From Spirosoma endbachense (lineage in GTDB: Bacteria > Bacteroidota > Bacteroidia > Cytophagales > Spirosomataceae): a DNA stretch of 64,000 nucleotides. Each line of letters starts with the position of its first letter. Position 1 is the first letter of the stretch. The notes below the pieces were generated by a model that worked only from the letters and a program-made list of their open reading frames with translations, did not search any database and had not been told where the DNA came from. Shown here one piece after another: positions 36,374-45,614 of the stretch. Location: the NCBI RefSeq assembly GCF_010233585.1, contig NZ_CP045997.1:1165244-1229243 (forward strand), given 5' to 3'. The position numbers and the translations under genes were made by a program.

Positions 36374-36486
36374 GACCTGCCTTGGGCCTTTGCCCGCCGA
36401 TTAATTTCGACTAGTCGGATTGTCTTATCTCTTCACCGAATGCTGTCGACAACTGAAGCCGTCGAGCATCTCTTTTACTCCATTTT

Positions 36487-38832
36487 ATGCCTTACGTTTA
36501 TTTTTATTCGTCGCTGCTGCCAATGGCAATGTCAGACGATTCTGATAAAAAAGTTTTGGCCAGATCACAACTGCTTAAGGTGCTGTTAGCCTTTCTGCTG
36601 TTCCTGTTCATGAGTGCGCCGGTGTATGCGCATCTTGGTGGTATTTCAGGAGTGGTTTACGATCAGGCTACCAACCTGCCACTACGGGGCGTTAATGTGC
36701 AGCTAACGGGTTTGGGCAAAGCGGCATTAACCAATGAGTTAGGGCAGTTTCGTTTTGATGGCTTAGTGGCCGCTCCGTATAAAGTTGAGTTGTCGCACCT
36801 TGGCTTTAAAGCGCTGATCATCGACGTAATTGTTCACGATGATAAGGTGACTTTTCTGAAAACGGCACTTACCAATGCGCCGGTTGAACTAAGTGAAGTG
36901 GTCGTATCGTCGCAGCGGGCGCATGATCAGCAACTAATCAGCAGCCTGGATATTAAGCTTCGCCCGATCGTTAACTCGCAGGAGATATTGCGACTGGTAC
37001 CCGGTTTATTTATTGGTCAGCATGCCGGCGGAGGGAAGGCCGAACAGATTTTTCTGCGCGGTTTCGACCTCGACCACGGCACCGATATTCGGCTGACTGT
37101 CGATGGTATGCCAGTTAACATGGTATCGCACGCTCACGGGCAGGGCTATGCTGATCTACATTTTGTTATTCCGGAATTAGTGGAAGGCGCGGACTTTAAA
37201 AAAGGGCCCTATACGACCGAAAAAGGCAATCTGGCGACGGCAGGCTGGGTCGATTTTCGGACGAAAACCGCGCTGGACCACTCCTTTGTGAAACTCGAAG
37301 CCGGGCAGTATAATACCTATCGCGCTGTGGCCGGTCTGGATTTACTGGGCCAGAAGGGGAGAGCCAAAAACCAGTCGGCCTATCTGGCGTCGGAATATTC
37401 GTATTCAGATTCCTATTTCGATAATCCGCAGCATTTTAAGCGGCTGAACGTAATGGGCAAGTATCACGGTCATCTCGCGCCCAACACAAACCTAACCCTG
37501 ACGGGCTCCACATTCTGGAGCAAATGGAACCACTCCGGTCAGGTGCCCGACCGGGCTATAGAATCCGGCCTGATTGGGTTCTTTGGTTCTGTCGATCCCT
37601 CAGAAGGTGGCGAAACCAGCCGGACCAACTTCAATGCACAACTGGTGACGGTTACGCCCCGCAATCACAGCATCAAAAATCAGTTTTTCTACAGCAATTA
37701 TAATTTTGAACTGTATTCCAACTTTACCTTTTTCAAGGAAGACAGCATCAATGGCGATCAGATCCGGCAGAAAGAGCATCGCAATCTGTTTGGCTACAAT
37801 GGCAGTTATTCAACACAGACTTACGTTGGCAAAAGCCGCTGGACCACAACACTGGGCGCGCAATATCGACAGGATATAACCCATCATACGGAACTGTCGC
37901 ATACCAAAAACCGCACAGAAACGCTGAATCGAATCAAATTCGGAAATGTCAACGAGATCAATGCGGCTGCATACGCCGACGAGCTTATACAGTTTTCGGA
38001 TCATTTCACGCTTAATGCCGGGGTTCGTCTGGATTATTTTCGGAGCCAGTATGAAGGTTTGCTACCCGTGACAGCAACGACCAAACGGGCGACACAGGCC
38101 ATTGTATCGCCCAAATTGAATCTGTATTACACCTTCAATCCGAGTTTGCAACTGTACCTCAATACGGGCAAAGGTTTCCATTCCAATGATGCCCGCGTGG
38201 TAGTTGCTCAGGATGGGCGGCAGATTTTGCCGGGTGCTTATGGCTCCGATCTGGGTGTGATTTTCAAGCCGTTTCCTAAGTTATTGGTCAATGCCGCTGC
38301 CTGGTATTTATGGTTACAGCAGGAGTTTGTTTATGTCGGCGATGAGGGTGTAGTGGAACCTAGTGGTCGCTCGCGCCGGGAAGGTATTGATGTGTCGGTG
38401 CGGTATCAGCTTACCAAAAATCTGTATGCCGATGTCGATCTGAATACGGCTAAACCGCGTGCCATAGATGCCGAAACGGGCCAGAATTATCTGCCGTTGG
38501 CGCCAACGTTTACCTCGACGGGCGGCTTATCGCTGCAAACCCGTTCGGGCCTGAATGGATCAATTCGGTACCGATACATGGGCGATCGTCCGGCCAATGA
38601 AGACAACTCCATTGTTGCAAAAGGATATTTTGTAACGGACCTACAGGCTAACTATACAAAGCGTAGCTATAACATTGGTCTATCTATACAAAATCTCTTC
38701 AACACGCGCTGGAAAGAAACGCAGTTTGCCACCGAAAGTCGGTTGCCGGGTGAAGCCGCTCCGGTCGATGAGATTCACTTTACGCCGGGTACGCCGTTCT
38801 TCGCCCGACTGAGTTTAACCTACTCCTGGTAA
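36487..38832 (+). CDS. TonB-dependent receptor with His-rich plug
   Basis: 781 aa. The start could also be Met13 or Met15, since the signal (KVLLAFLLFLFMSAPVYA) begins ~residue 30. Order: carboxypeptidase-like regulatory domain (ISGVVYDQATNLPLRGVNVQL, ~52-135), TonB box-like LSEVVVSSQ, plug (~150-260) with LRGFDLDHGTDIRLTVDGMPVN followed by MVSHAHGQGYADLHFV, then a beta-barrel ending LTYSW. It is smaller than SusC and has no SusD, so it should import a small ligand. The His cluster in the plug (SHAHGQGYADLH) suggests a metal or metal chelate, which is inference. Confidence 0.9.
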   Translation: MPYVYFYSSLLPMAMSDDSDKKVLARSQLLKVLLAFLLFLFMSAPVYAHLGGISGVVYDQATNLPLRGVNVQLTGLGKAALTNELGQFRFDGLVAAPYKVELSHLGFKALIIDVIVHDDKVTFLKTALTNAPVELSEVVVSSQRAHDQQLISSLDIKLRPIVNSQEILRLVPGLFIGQHAGGGKAEQIFLRGFDLDHGTDIRLTVDGMPVNMVSHAHGQGYADLHFVIPELVEGADFKKGPYTTEKGNLATAGWVDFRTKTALDHSFVKLEAGQYNTYRAVAGLDLLGQKGRAKNQSAYLASEYSYSDSYFDNPQHFKRLNVMGKYHGHLAPNTNLTLTGSTFWSKWNHSGQVPDRAIESGLIGFFGSVDPSEGGETSRTNFNAQLVTVTPRNHSIKNQFFYSNYNFELYSNFTFFKEDSINGDQIRQKEHRNLFGYNGSYSTQTYVGKSRWTTTLGAQYRQDITHHTELSHTKNRTETLNRIKFGNVNEINAAAYADELIQFSDHFTLNAGVRLDYFRSQYEGLLPVTATTKRATQAIVSPKLNLYYTFNPSLQLYLNTGKGFHSNDARVVVAQDGRQILPGAYGSDLGVIFKPFPKLLVNAAAWYLWLQQEFVYVGDEGVVEPSGRSRREGIDVSVRYQLTKNLYADVDLNTAKPRAIDAETGQNYLPLAPTFTSTGGLSLQTRSGLNGSIRYRYMGDRPANEDNSIVAKGYFVTDLQANYTKRSYNIGLSIQNLFNTRWKETQFATESRLPGEAAPVDEIHFTPGTPFFARLSLTYSW

Positions 38833-39192
38833 TCGCTTCTAATTTTTCTGGATGGGTCGTAAAATGAAGTTCCTGAACAAATTAAACAGTTAAGTTAGTC
38901 TTCTTTTGTAGTCAGTTCTATCGATAAGCGATTATAAAACCATTTATTGATCGTGCCGTTTAGTAAATATACCTAGTTAATAGACATTGTATATTTGTAA
39001 CTAATCAGATTCGCTTTGCTTTGGACCTTATACCTAATTGAAGATTACATATGATCTTACTGAAATCATGCTAATTGTATGTTATAGTATTTACTATAAT
39101 TGATAGCTGTAACCATAACTACAGCCTTATTTGTATTTATACTTAGTCTATTATATTTATCTCTATTAACTCTACCTAATAAGATAAATATT
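38833..39192. promoter_or_regulatory. A+T-rich region upstream of the ECF-type sigma gene
   Basis: About 360 bases without a credible gene. TATATTTG (38990-38997) matches the TAnnTTTG -7 element, though no TTG lies at the usual spacing. A perfect 8-bp inverted repeat TTATAGTA/TACTATAA (39082-39089 and 39092-39099, 2-base spacer) ~94 bases before the sigma gene is a candidate regulator site. Confidence 0.4.
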
Positions 39193-39741
39193 ATGAATCC
39201 ATCTTTACAAACTAAAAAAGAATGGCATACCCGTAATCAGGCGTCTTATGCTACTACTCCGTTTGAAACGATTTACACGCGCTATGTGAAGAAGGTATAT
39301 CAAAAATGCCTGTTCATGACACAAAACAGGTCAATAGCGCAGGATTATACACACGATATCTTTCTGAAAGTGTTTGAGAATATAAAGTCATTTGAGAATC
39401 GATCGGCTTTTTCTACCTGGCTTTTTTCCATTTCTCATAATTACTGTATAGACAAAATTAAGGCCAGTCGACGAATCAATCTTGAGTACCTGTCCGATAA
39501 TCTGGGCGAATCGTTGGCCGAACAGGATGAGTCTGGCTTATTTGAACTACGTCTTCAATCGCTTGAAAAAATGATTAATTGTCTGCCAGGCTCTGAATTA
39601 GATCTGGTTCGGCTTAAATATGAACAAGGCCTTTCCATAAAAGCTATTGCGCAGCAGCATAACCTTAAAGAGAGTGCTGTCAAAATGCGGTTAAAGCGTA
39701 CTCGGGATAAATTGAATGGAATGTATAACGAGCCTATGTAG
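39193..39741 (+). CDS. RNA polymerase sigma factor, sigma-70/ECF family
   Basis: 182 aa from the ATG at 39193. In-frame upstream codons would encode a hydrophobic stretch foreign to the family. Region 2 (~residues 35-95): FETIYTRYVKKVYQKCLFMT, AQDYTHDIFLKVFENIKSFE, FSTWLFSISHNYCIDKIKASR. Region 4 (~130-180): PGSELDLVRLKYEQGLSIKAIAQ, LKESAVKMRLKRTRDKL. This is the classic two-domain ECF layout. No anti-sigma factor follows. It is A+T-rich like its upstream region. Targets are unknown; neighbours are the TonB receptor and the convergent metal-efflux operon. Confidence 0.9.
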   Translation: MNPSLQTKKEWHTRNQASYATTPFETIYTRYVKKVYQKCLFMTQNRSIAQDYTHDIFLKVFENIKSFENRSAFSTWLFSISHNYCIDKIKASRRINLEYLSDNLGESLAEQDESGLFELRLQSLEKMINCLPGSELDLVRLKYEQGLSIKAIAQQHNLKESAVKMRLKRTRDKLNGMYNEPM

Positions 39742-39782
39742 TATGTTTCATTTATGAACTTATCCATAAATGAAACATACTA
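39739..39782. terminator. Bidirectional 18-bp hairpin overlapping the sigma stop codon
   Basis: Bases 39739-39756 and 39765-39782 are exact reverse complements (TAGTATGTTTCATTTATG arm), with an 8-base loop. The left arm begins at the TAG stop of the sigma gene. The minus-strand RND pump ends at 39827, so it can end both convergent transcripts. It is A/T-rich without a distinct U-tract. Confidence 0.65.
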
Positions 39783-39826
39783 TGCTTGTGGGATGGCTAT
39801 CGGTATCTTTTAATAGGCTGCTCGGT

Positions 39827-42800
39827 TCAGATTTCTGTTCCTTCTTCAATCGGTTCGGGCAGGTGTTTGCCGGTCGAGTCGAGCGGGGTTGGGCGAGGAC
39901 GGCGACGGTAAACGAGGTAGAATAAGGGTGGAATGATCAGGGGCGTAAAGAACAATGTTGTTGTTAAACCGCCGATGATAACCGTAGCCAGAGGGCGCTG
40001 CACATCGGAGCCGATACCGCTCGAAATAGCCGCCGGTACGAGACCAATAATCGCCACAACCATGATCGCCATAATGGCCCGGAACTGCTCCTGTGCCGTT
40101 TCGATGGTGATATCAAGCAACGGTTTGGAGCTAGCCATCAGATTGCGGTTCAGGGCCGATACCAGTAATACGCCCGCCATGACCGATATACCGAAAATAG
40201 ACACGAATCCAACCCCGGCTGAGACGTTGAAATTATAGCCACGAAGCAGCAGGGCGCCTATGCCACCGGCCAGGGCAAACAACAGGCACGTGAGTGTCAG
40301 TAACGTATCGCGCACATTGCCGTAGAGCATAAACAGGAATAAAAATACCACAACGATAGTCAGCGGGATCGAGATACTGAGCTGACCACCAGCACGTTCG
40401 AGGTTTTCGTACTGGCCGCCATAGATAATGCTGTAGCCTTCCGGAATCTTGACATTCTTCCGAACTTTCTGACTGATTTCCTTCACAAAACCGCCCTGAT
40501 CGCGACCCCGGATGTTGGTCCGTACGGTAACCATGCGCTTGCCATTGATGCGGTAGATGTTGGTCTGCCCCTGTACGTAACGGATGTCGGCCAGTTCGTT
40601 CATGGGAATCAGCGCGCCAGTTGCCGACGGAACCTGAAGGAGCCGGATCGCGTCGATACTACCCCGGCTCTCGGGTGTGAAGCGCACGACGATGTCGTAC
40701 CGTTTCGCTTCGTCATAGATCGTACCGATGGCTTTGCCGCCAATAGCCGCTTCGATCATGTTTTCAATTTCTGACACATTGATGCCATAGCGGGCTGCTG
40801 CCGGTCTATTTATTTTTATAGCCAACTGATCCTGAGGGCCTTCCTGTTCGATATTAACAGCAACTGCGCCATTCATGCCCTTAACCAATGCGGCAATGCT
40901 GTCGGCTTTGGCTCGCATGAGCGTCAGGTCATTCCCTACGATCGAGATTGCCAGATCGGCCGCGCTGCCCGTCACAATTTCCATGACCTGATCAATGATC
41001 GGCTGGCCGGATGAAAAAAATGCACCGGGGAAAGCTTCCTGCAATTCGTTCTGCATCTGGCTTACAATCTCCTTCTTCGAGATGCTGTCGGACCAGGTGC
41101 TGTAATCCTTCAGGCCAACCAGAATTTCAGTACGGTCGGAGGGAAACGGGTCTGTGCCATCGTCATTCCGCCCAGATTGGGTAATGACGAAGCTAACGGG
41201 TTTGTATTTGGCAACAATGTCGCGGATTTTGGGCGCGATTTTGGCGTTTTCCTGAATTGTGATCCCCGATGGCATAAACGCCCGCATGAAAATAGAGCCT
41301 TCATCGAGTTCAGGAAGGAACTCGGTGCCAAGCTTTATTCCAAAACCAATCATCACCAGTACAACGGCCATGCCAACGCCGACCACCAAACGGGGAGCCC
41401 GAAACAAAGTCGAGTGCAATAGCCACTGGTACCCTTTTTCTAAGGGTGATAGTAAAAAGTTTTTGTGTTCTTTTAACGGCTTGCCGCCGGGAGCGAGAGC
41501 CTTCCGGAACGCAAATGAAATCAGCACCGGTATAACCGTCAGCGCGCAAAGCAGCGAGCCAATGACGGCAAATGATAATGTTAGCGCCATCGGGCTAAAT
41601 AGCTTTCCTTCAACCCGTTGCATGAGCAAAATGGGCATATAGGCCAGAATGATGATGGTGACCGAGAAGAAAATTTCCCGCGCCACCTCACCGGCCGATC
41701 GCGCGGTAAGGTTCACAATGCCCTGATTTTGTTCGGCAGGTCCCGATGCCCGATAGCGTCGGATCAGGTGCTCGGCCATAACGCTGGCTCCATCGACAAT
41801 GATACCGAAATCAATCGCTCCCAGCGACAACAGGTTGGCCGGAATACCCACCAGTTTCATGAGGATAAAAGCAAACAACAGCGAAAACGGAATCGTGACC
41901 GTAACCACCAGCGCGGCCCGAATGCTCCCCAGAAACAAGACCAGTAGAATAACGACAATCGAAATGCCTTCGATGAGCGTATGGGCAACGGTTTCGAGCG
42001 AGTGGTCGATCAGGAAGCCTCGGTCATATAGTACGCGCAGGTGAACGCCCTTGGGCAATTCCCGCGCTTCGAGATCCGCTATTTTTTCCTTCAGCAATTC
42101 CAGCACTTCGCTCGGGTTTTCGCCCCGGCGCAACAGAACGATACCTTCCGTAGATCCGATTACGTCCAGATTTTCGTCGGGAATCCGATACCCCAGAATA
42201 CCGGATGGCGACGGCGGATTGATTTCGACGCTGGCTACGTCGCGGACAAGTACCGGAACGCCCTCGTTGGTTTTCAGGACAATATTCTGAACGTCTTCCG
42301 GTGATTTGAGTGCCCCCAAACCCCGTACGGCAAATCCCTGACCTCCTCGGGCAATGATGTTGCCGCCTGTGTTCTGGTTATTTTTCTGGAGGGCTTCAAT
42401 GACTTCCTGTAACGTCAGGCTGTATTTACGTAGCTTGGCCGGGTCGGGAATAACCTGGTACTGCTTGATCGGTCCACCAAACGTTGTGACATCGGCCAGA
42501 CCCGGTACCTGCAATAGTTGCGGAATAATGGTCCAGTCCTGCAAATCACGCAGTTGCATGGGCGTCATGCTCGCCGGCGCTTCAATAACGTAGCGGTAAA
42601 TCTCGCCTACGGCTGTTGTAAGTGGAGCCAGTTCAGGTTCGACGCCATCCGGCAGCTGAGCGCCACTCAGCCGTTCAATGATCTGTTGCCGGGCAAAATA
42701 ATCCGTAACGGTTTCATCGAAGTTCAGCTGAACGACCGACAGGCCGAAAATGGTTCTGGAGCGTCGGTCCGTAACGTGAGGAACATTGTTCAGAACCCGC

Positions 42801-43009
42801 TCGATCGGGATCGTTACCTGTTGCTCGACCTCCTCAGCCGCACGACCGTCATATTTGGCAATGATAATGACGTTTGTATCGGCAATATCGGGGTAAGCTT
42901 CAATCTTCAGCAGCTTGAAGCACCAGAGCCCCAATCCCATGACAGCGATCGCCAGACCAACCACGATCCAGCGATTTTTGAGGGAAAATGTTATTAGTTT
43001 CTGAATCAT
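39827..43009 (-). CDS. Heavy-metal efflux RND pump (CzcA/CusA family)
   Basis: 1060 aa, the full length for an RND inner-membrane pump with 12 TM helices and two large periplasmic loops. The proton-relay signature of the HME class in TM4 is intact: Asp400, Asp406 and Glu413 in IDFGIIVDGASVMAEH. Other marks are the N-terminal FSLKNRWIVVGLAIAVMGLG, DIADTNVIIIAKYDGRAAEEVE, GTEFLPELDEGSIFMRAFMPSG and GVGFVSIFGISVMAG. It expels divalent or monovalent metal ions (Zn/Co/Cd or Cu/Ag) by proton antiport; the metal is not determined. It is the last gene of the operon, 88 bases after the adaptor. Confidence 0.95.
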   Translation of the reverse strand: MIQKLITFSLKNRWIVVGLAIAVMGLGLWCFKLLKIEAYPDIADTNVIIIAKYDGRAAEEVEQQVTIPIERVLNNVPHVTDRRSRTIFGLSVVQLNFDETVTDYFARQQIIERLSGAQLPDGVEPELAPLTTAVGEIYRYVIEAPASMTPMQLRDLQDWTIIPQLLQVPGLADVTTFGGPIKQYQVIPDPAKLRKYSLTLQEVIEALQKNNQNTGGNIIARGGQGFAVRGLGALKSPEDVQNIVLKTNEGVPVLVRDVASVEINPPSPSGILGYRIPDENLDVIGSTEGIVLLRRGENPSEVLELLKEKIADLEARELPKGVHLRVLYDRGFLIDHSLETVAHTLIEGISIVVILLVLFLGSIRAALVVTVTIPFSLLFAFILMKLVGIPANLLSLGAIDFGIIVDGASVMAEHLIRRYRASGPAEQNQGIVNLTARSAGEVAREIFFSVTIIILAYMPILLMQRVEGKLFSPMALTLSFAVIGSLLCALTVIPVLISFAFRKALAPGGKPLKEHKNFLLSPLEKGYQWLLHSTLFRAPRLVVGVGMAVVLVMIGFGIKLGTEFLPELDEGSIFMRAFMPSGITIQENAKIAPKIRDIVAKYKPVSFVITQSGRNDDGTDPFPSDRTEILVGLKDYSTWSDSISKKEIVSQMQNELQEAFPGAFFSSGQPIIDQVMEIVTGSAADLAISIVGNDLTLMRAKADSIAALVKGMNGAVAVNIEQEGPQDQLAIKINRPAAARYGINVSEIENMIEAAIGGKAIGTIYDEAKRYDIVVRFTPESRGSIDAIRLLQVPSATGALIPMNELADIRYVQGQTNIYRINGKRMVTVRTNIRGRDQGGFVKEISQKVRKNVKIPEGYSIIYGGQYENLERAGGQLSISIPLTIVVVFLFLFMLYGNVRDTLLTLTCLLFALAGGIGALLLRGYNFNVSAGVGFVSIFGISVMAGVLLVSALNRNLMASSKPLLDITIETAQEQFRAIMAIMVVAIIGLVPAAISSGIGSDVQRPLATVIIGGLTTTLFFTPLIIPPLFYLVYRRRPRPTPLDSTGKHLPEPIEEGTEI

Positions 43010-43097
43010 AGTAGAGGACCTGGAACGTTGGATGCTGGATAATGAATTTTCGGAATTAAACTCAGTGTACAGCGTCTGTCATTCCAGATCTTAATGG

Positions 43098-44057
43098 TTA
43101 ATAGCCAAAACTCAATCCCTTCAATTGGAGTGTATTCTCTACCGTAACCGGCTCATTCTCGCGAAGGCCGCCAAGAACCACCACCAGATCTTTACGTTGC
43201 TGGCCAAGCTGCACTTCCCGACGTTCAATAACCTGCGGACCCGTTTTTACAAAGACATAATCGCGGCCCTGCACGGTTACCACGGCGTCGCGCGATACAG
43301 TCATAAATTTACCTTCCGTAACGCCGAAGCCCACCGTTGCGAACATCCCTGCCTTAAGCCGGCCATCGGGGTTCGCGACCGAAATGCGCAGTTTAATCTG
43401 GCGGGTAGTATTGTCTACGTAATCGTTTACATTGTCGATCCGGCCAACAAAGCGATCGTTAGGAAAGGAGGTGAAGTTGAGCGTACAGGGTAAGCCTTTC
43501 GTGATAATACCGAATTGATTTTCAGGAATTTCGCAAACGACCAGAATCGTATTCGGACGGGCTCGACGTAATTCTTCGGGATCGAAGCCCGCAAGTTTGA
43601 GCGTGGCTTCGTCGGAAATGATGGCTGCTTCTTCGTTGGCCAGCTGCGTTTGAGCTTCGATCACTTCTTTCCCTGATGCGGCACCGTGAGCCTGTAAATC
43701 TTTCACCCGGTCGAGGTTACCCCGCTGGGACTGGATGTTTATTCGGTGTTGCAAAATGGCGGTATAATTATCCGACAAGCCCGGATCATCGAACAGCACC
43801 AACCGCTCAGCCGGATTTTCGGTCGATTTCAATACCATAGCCGCTACGTGGCCCGGAGCCGAAAAGTCCGTCCGAATTACTTCTGAATGAGCAGGTTGTG
43901 TGGTAAATGAGCGCATCATAACCGCATCTGGAAAGGCAATGCGGCTACCGTCTGTGCTCACCGTTGGGCGTGGTATCGACTTAACAACTGGCTTAGGTTT
44001 GCTTTTGCAGCCAGCCATCAGCACGATGAGCGCGAATAGGATATGATAAAATTTCAT
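43098..44057 (-). CDS. RND efflux periplasmic adaptor (membrane fusion protein), short form
   Basis: 319 aa from the internal Met at 44057; the Met at 44087 would overlap the preceding gene and precede the signal. The lipoprotein signal KFYHILFALIVLMAGC has lipobox MAGC. The alpha-hairpin (~95-150, IQSQRGNLDRVKDLQAHGAA through SDEATLKLAGF) and beta-barrel/membrane-proximal parts (RFVGRIDNVNDYVDNTTRQI, LKAGMFATVGF) are recognisable. The barrel-sandwich (lipoyl-like) halves look reduced: the usual P-x-x-G-x-V motif after the hairpin is not evident. It is shorter than CusB or CzcB. It begins 1 base after the outer-membrane factor stop. Confidence 0.85.
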   Translation of the reverse strand: MKFYHILFALIVLMAGCKSKPKPVVKSIPRPTVSTDGSRIAFPDAVMMRSFTTQPAHSEVIRTDFSAPGHVAAMVLKSTENPAERLVLFDDPGLSDNYTAILQHRINIQSQRGNLDRVKDLQAHGAASGKEVIEAQTQLANEEAAIISDEATLKLAGFDPEELRRARPNTILVVCEIPENQFGIITKGLPCTLNFTSFPNDRFVGRIDNVNDYVDNTTRQIKLRISVANPDGRLKAGMFATVGFGVTEGKFMTVSRDAVVTVQGRDYVFVKTGPQVIERREVQLGQQRKDLVVVLGGLRENEPVTVENTLQLKGLSFGY

Positions 44058-44058
44058 T

Positions 44059-45342
44059 TTAGTATGAATTGATTTGCCCGGTAGCATACAGCAATCGAAC
44101 GTAGTTCTGACGGTAGGTATAGAGGGTTTGATAATAAGCCGTTTGTGTGTCGAACCAGGAACTTTCAGCCTGTAGCAGATCGATCAGGGTAGTGGCTCCC
44201 CGCAGATAGGCGTACCGTACCGAAGCGAGCACCTGATCGGCATCGCGCCGTATGGCGGTGTATCGATCTACATTCTGGCGGCTGGTTACAAATGATTGAT
44301 ACGATGTCTGGACTTCAGATCGGATTCGTGCCTGTACTAAAGCGGCAGCTTGCCCGGCCTGTTCCTGCAACACCCGCGATTTCTGAATTTCGCCCTGATT
44401 TCGACTGTAGACGGGTAATTCTATGGTCAGGAAGACACCGGCATAAGGCATGGCGTTCTGCGGGTTCCAGATAAGGCCCGCTTCATTCCGGGGCTTGGCC
44501 AGAACCTGTTGTAGATCTACGTTGCGTCGGGCCGTTTCGAGGTTTGCCTCCGCGACTTTTACATCCGTCCGGGTTGTCGTCGCCAGCCGAAGCAGGCTGT
44601 CGGCACTGGCATTTACTGTCGGGAAAAAGCCCAGTGGATTGATCACCGTTGCACTGACAATCGAGTCGTTCATCGCAACGTTGATGCTATCGGTCGTTGC
44701 CAGCACAAGCCGTAATTCATTCAACCGGTTGAGCAGGTCCTGTTGAGCGGTGCGGGTCTGAATTTCATACTGATCTGAAATGAGTTGCGTACGTGTCAGA
44801 TCTGTATTGGTGATGACCAGATTTTTTAACCGTACTTTATTCAACTGAACCAGTGTATCGACGTTTGCTTTGGCACGTTGCAGCAGTGAAAGCTGAATTC
44901 GGGCATACCAGGCATCCAGAAATCGATTGGCAGCATCAAAGAGCAGGTTTCGCTCGGTTTCGGCTACACTCTGGGTGGCTAGATTGGTGTTTGCTTCGGC
45001 AAAGCGATTGCGGTATTGCCGCTTATTGTAAATGTCAAATTCTTTCGTTGCCTGAAGCCAGAACTGTCGCCGTTGTCGGCCAAATGGGCCTACCGCTTCG
45101 GCACCGGGTGTTGGCGTCAATTGAATCAGCGTCTGGTTGTTCAGAACGGGATTTGGGCGCAGGTTGGCCGTGGTCTGATCGGCCTGGGCAGCGTTTATGT
45201 TCAGGCGCTCAACCCGTAAGGCAGGGCTATTGGCACGAACTTGCTGCAGGGCCTGGCGTAACGTTAGGGGAGCCTGGGCCAACACACCCAGACTTGTATA
45301 ACCCATGCATAGTAGGCTGTATAGGATTCTTTTTACCAGCAT
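44059..45342 (-). CDS. TolC-type outer-membrane efflux factor
   Basis: 427 aa from the internal Met at 45342; the earlier Met at 45396 precedes 18 polar residues. The signal is MLVKRILYSLLCMGYTSLGVLAQ. Two internally related halves of long amphipathic helices are visible (LTLRQALQQVRANSPALRVERL, then KVAEANLETARRNVDLQQ), as expected of the OEP family trimeric channel. It is the first gene of the outer-membrane factor, adaptor, pump operon and is divergent from the PLP enzyme gene across ~270 bases. Confidence 0.9.
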   Translation of the reverse strand: MLVKRILYSLLCMGYTSLGVLAQAPLTLRQALQQVRANSPALRVERLNINAAQADQTTANLRPNPVLNNQTLIQLTPTPGAEAVGPFGRQRRQFWLQATKEFDIYNKRQYRNRFAEANTNLATQSVAETERNLLFDAANRFLDAWYARIQLSLLQRAKANVDTLVQLNKVRLKNLVITNTDLTRTQLISDQYEIQTRTAQQDLLNRLNELRLVLATTDSINVAMNDSIVSATVINPLGFFPTVNASADSLLRLATTTRTDVKVAEANLETARRNVDLQQVLAKPRNEAGLIWNPQNAMPYAGVFLTIELPVYSRNQGEIQKSRVLQEQAGQAAALVQARIRSEVQTSYQSFVTSRQNVDRYTAIRRDADQVLASVRYAYLRGATTLIDLLQAESSWFDTQTAYYQTLYTYRQNYVRLLYATGQINSY

Positions 45343-45614
45343 TCGATCGAAAGTGAACTTAGCAAAGTAACAACGCCCATCAGCTAAAACAGGCAAAACA
45401 TTAATTAAAAGGTTGTTAAATGTACTTACTACTATTTCGAAGAATTGCTCAAAAGGTAAACTTTAACACGGGCTACAATTGAAATCAATGGATGACCAAT
45501 CATATCCAGTCAGCTATATGCTGACTTATGGCATTTTTTTGCTCACTAATGATTAAGTTGTAAGCCAAATCCAGCCTGCAATTGGTCCGTAGTGCTGTTA
45601 AGGGCGTGGTTTTT

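Noticed and set aside
36374..36486. Possible riboswitch before the TonB receptor
   Set aside because: The region is ~110 bases with no conserved cobalamin, TPP or other box I can recognise.
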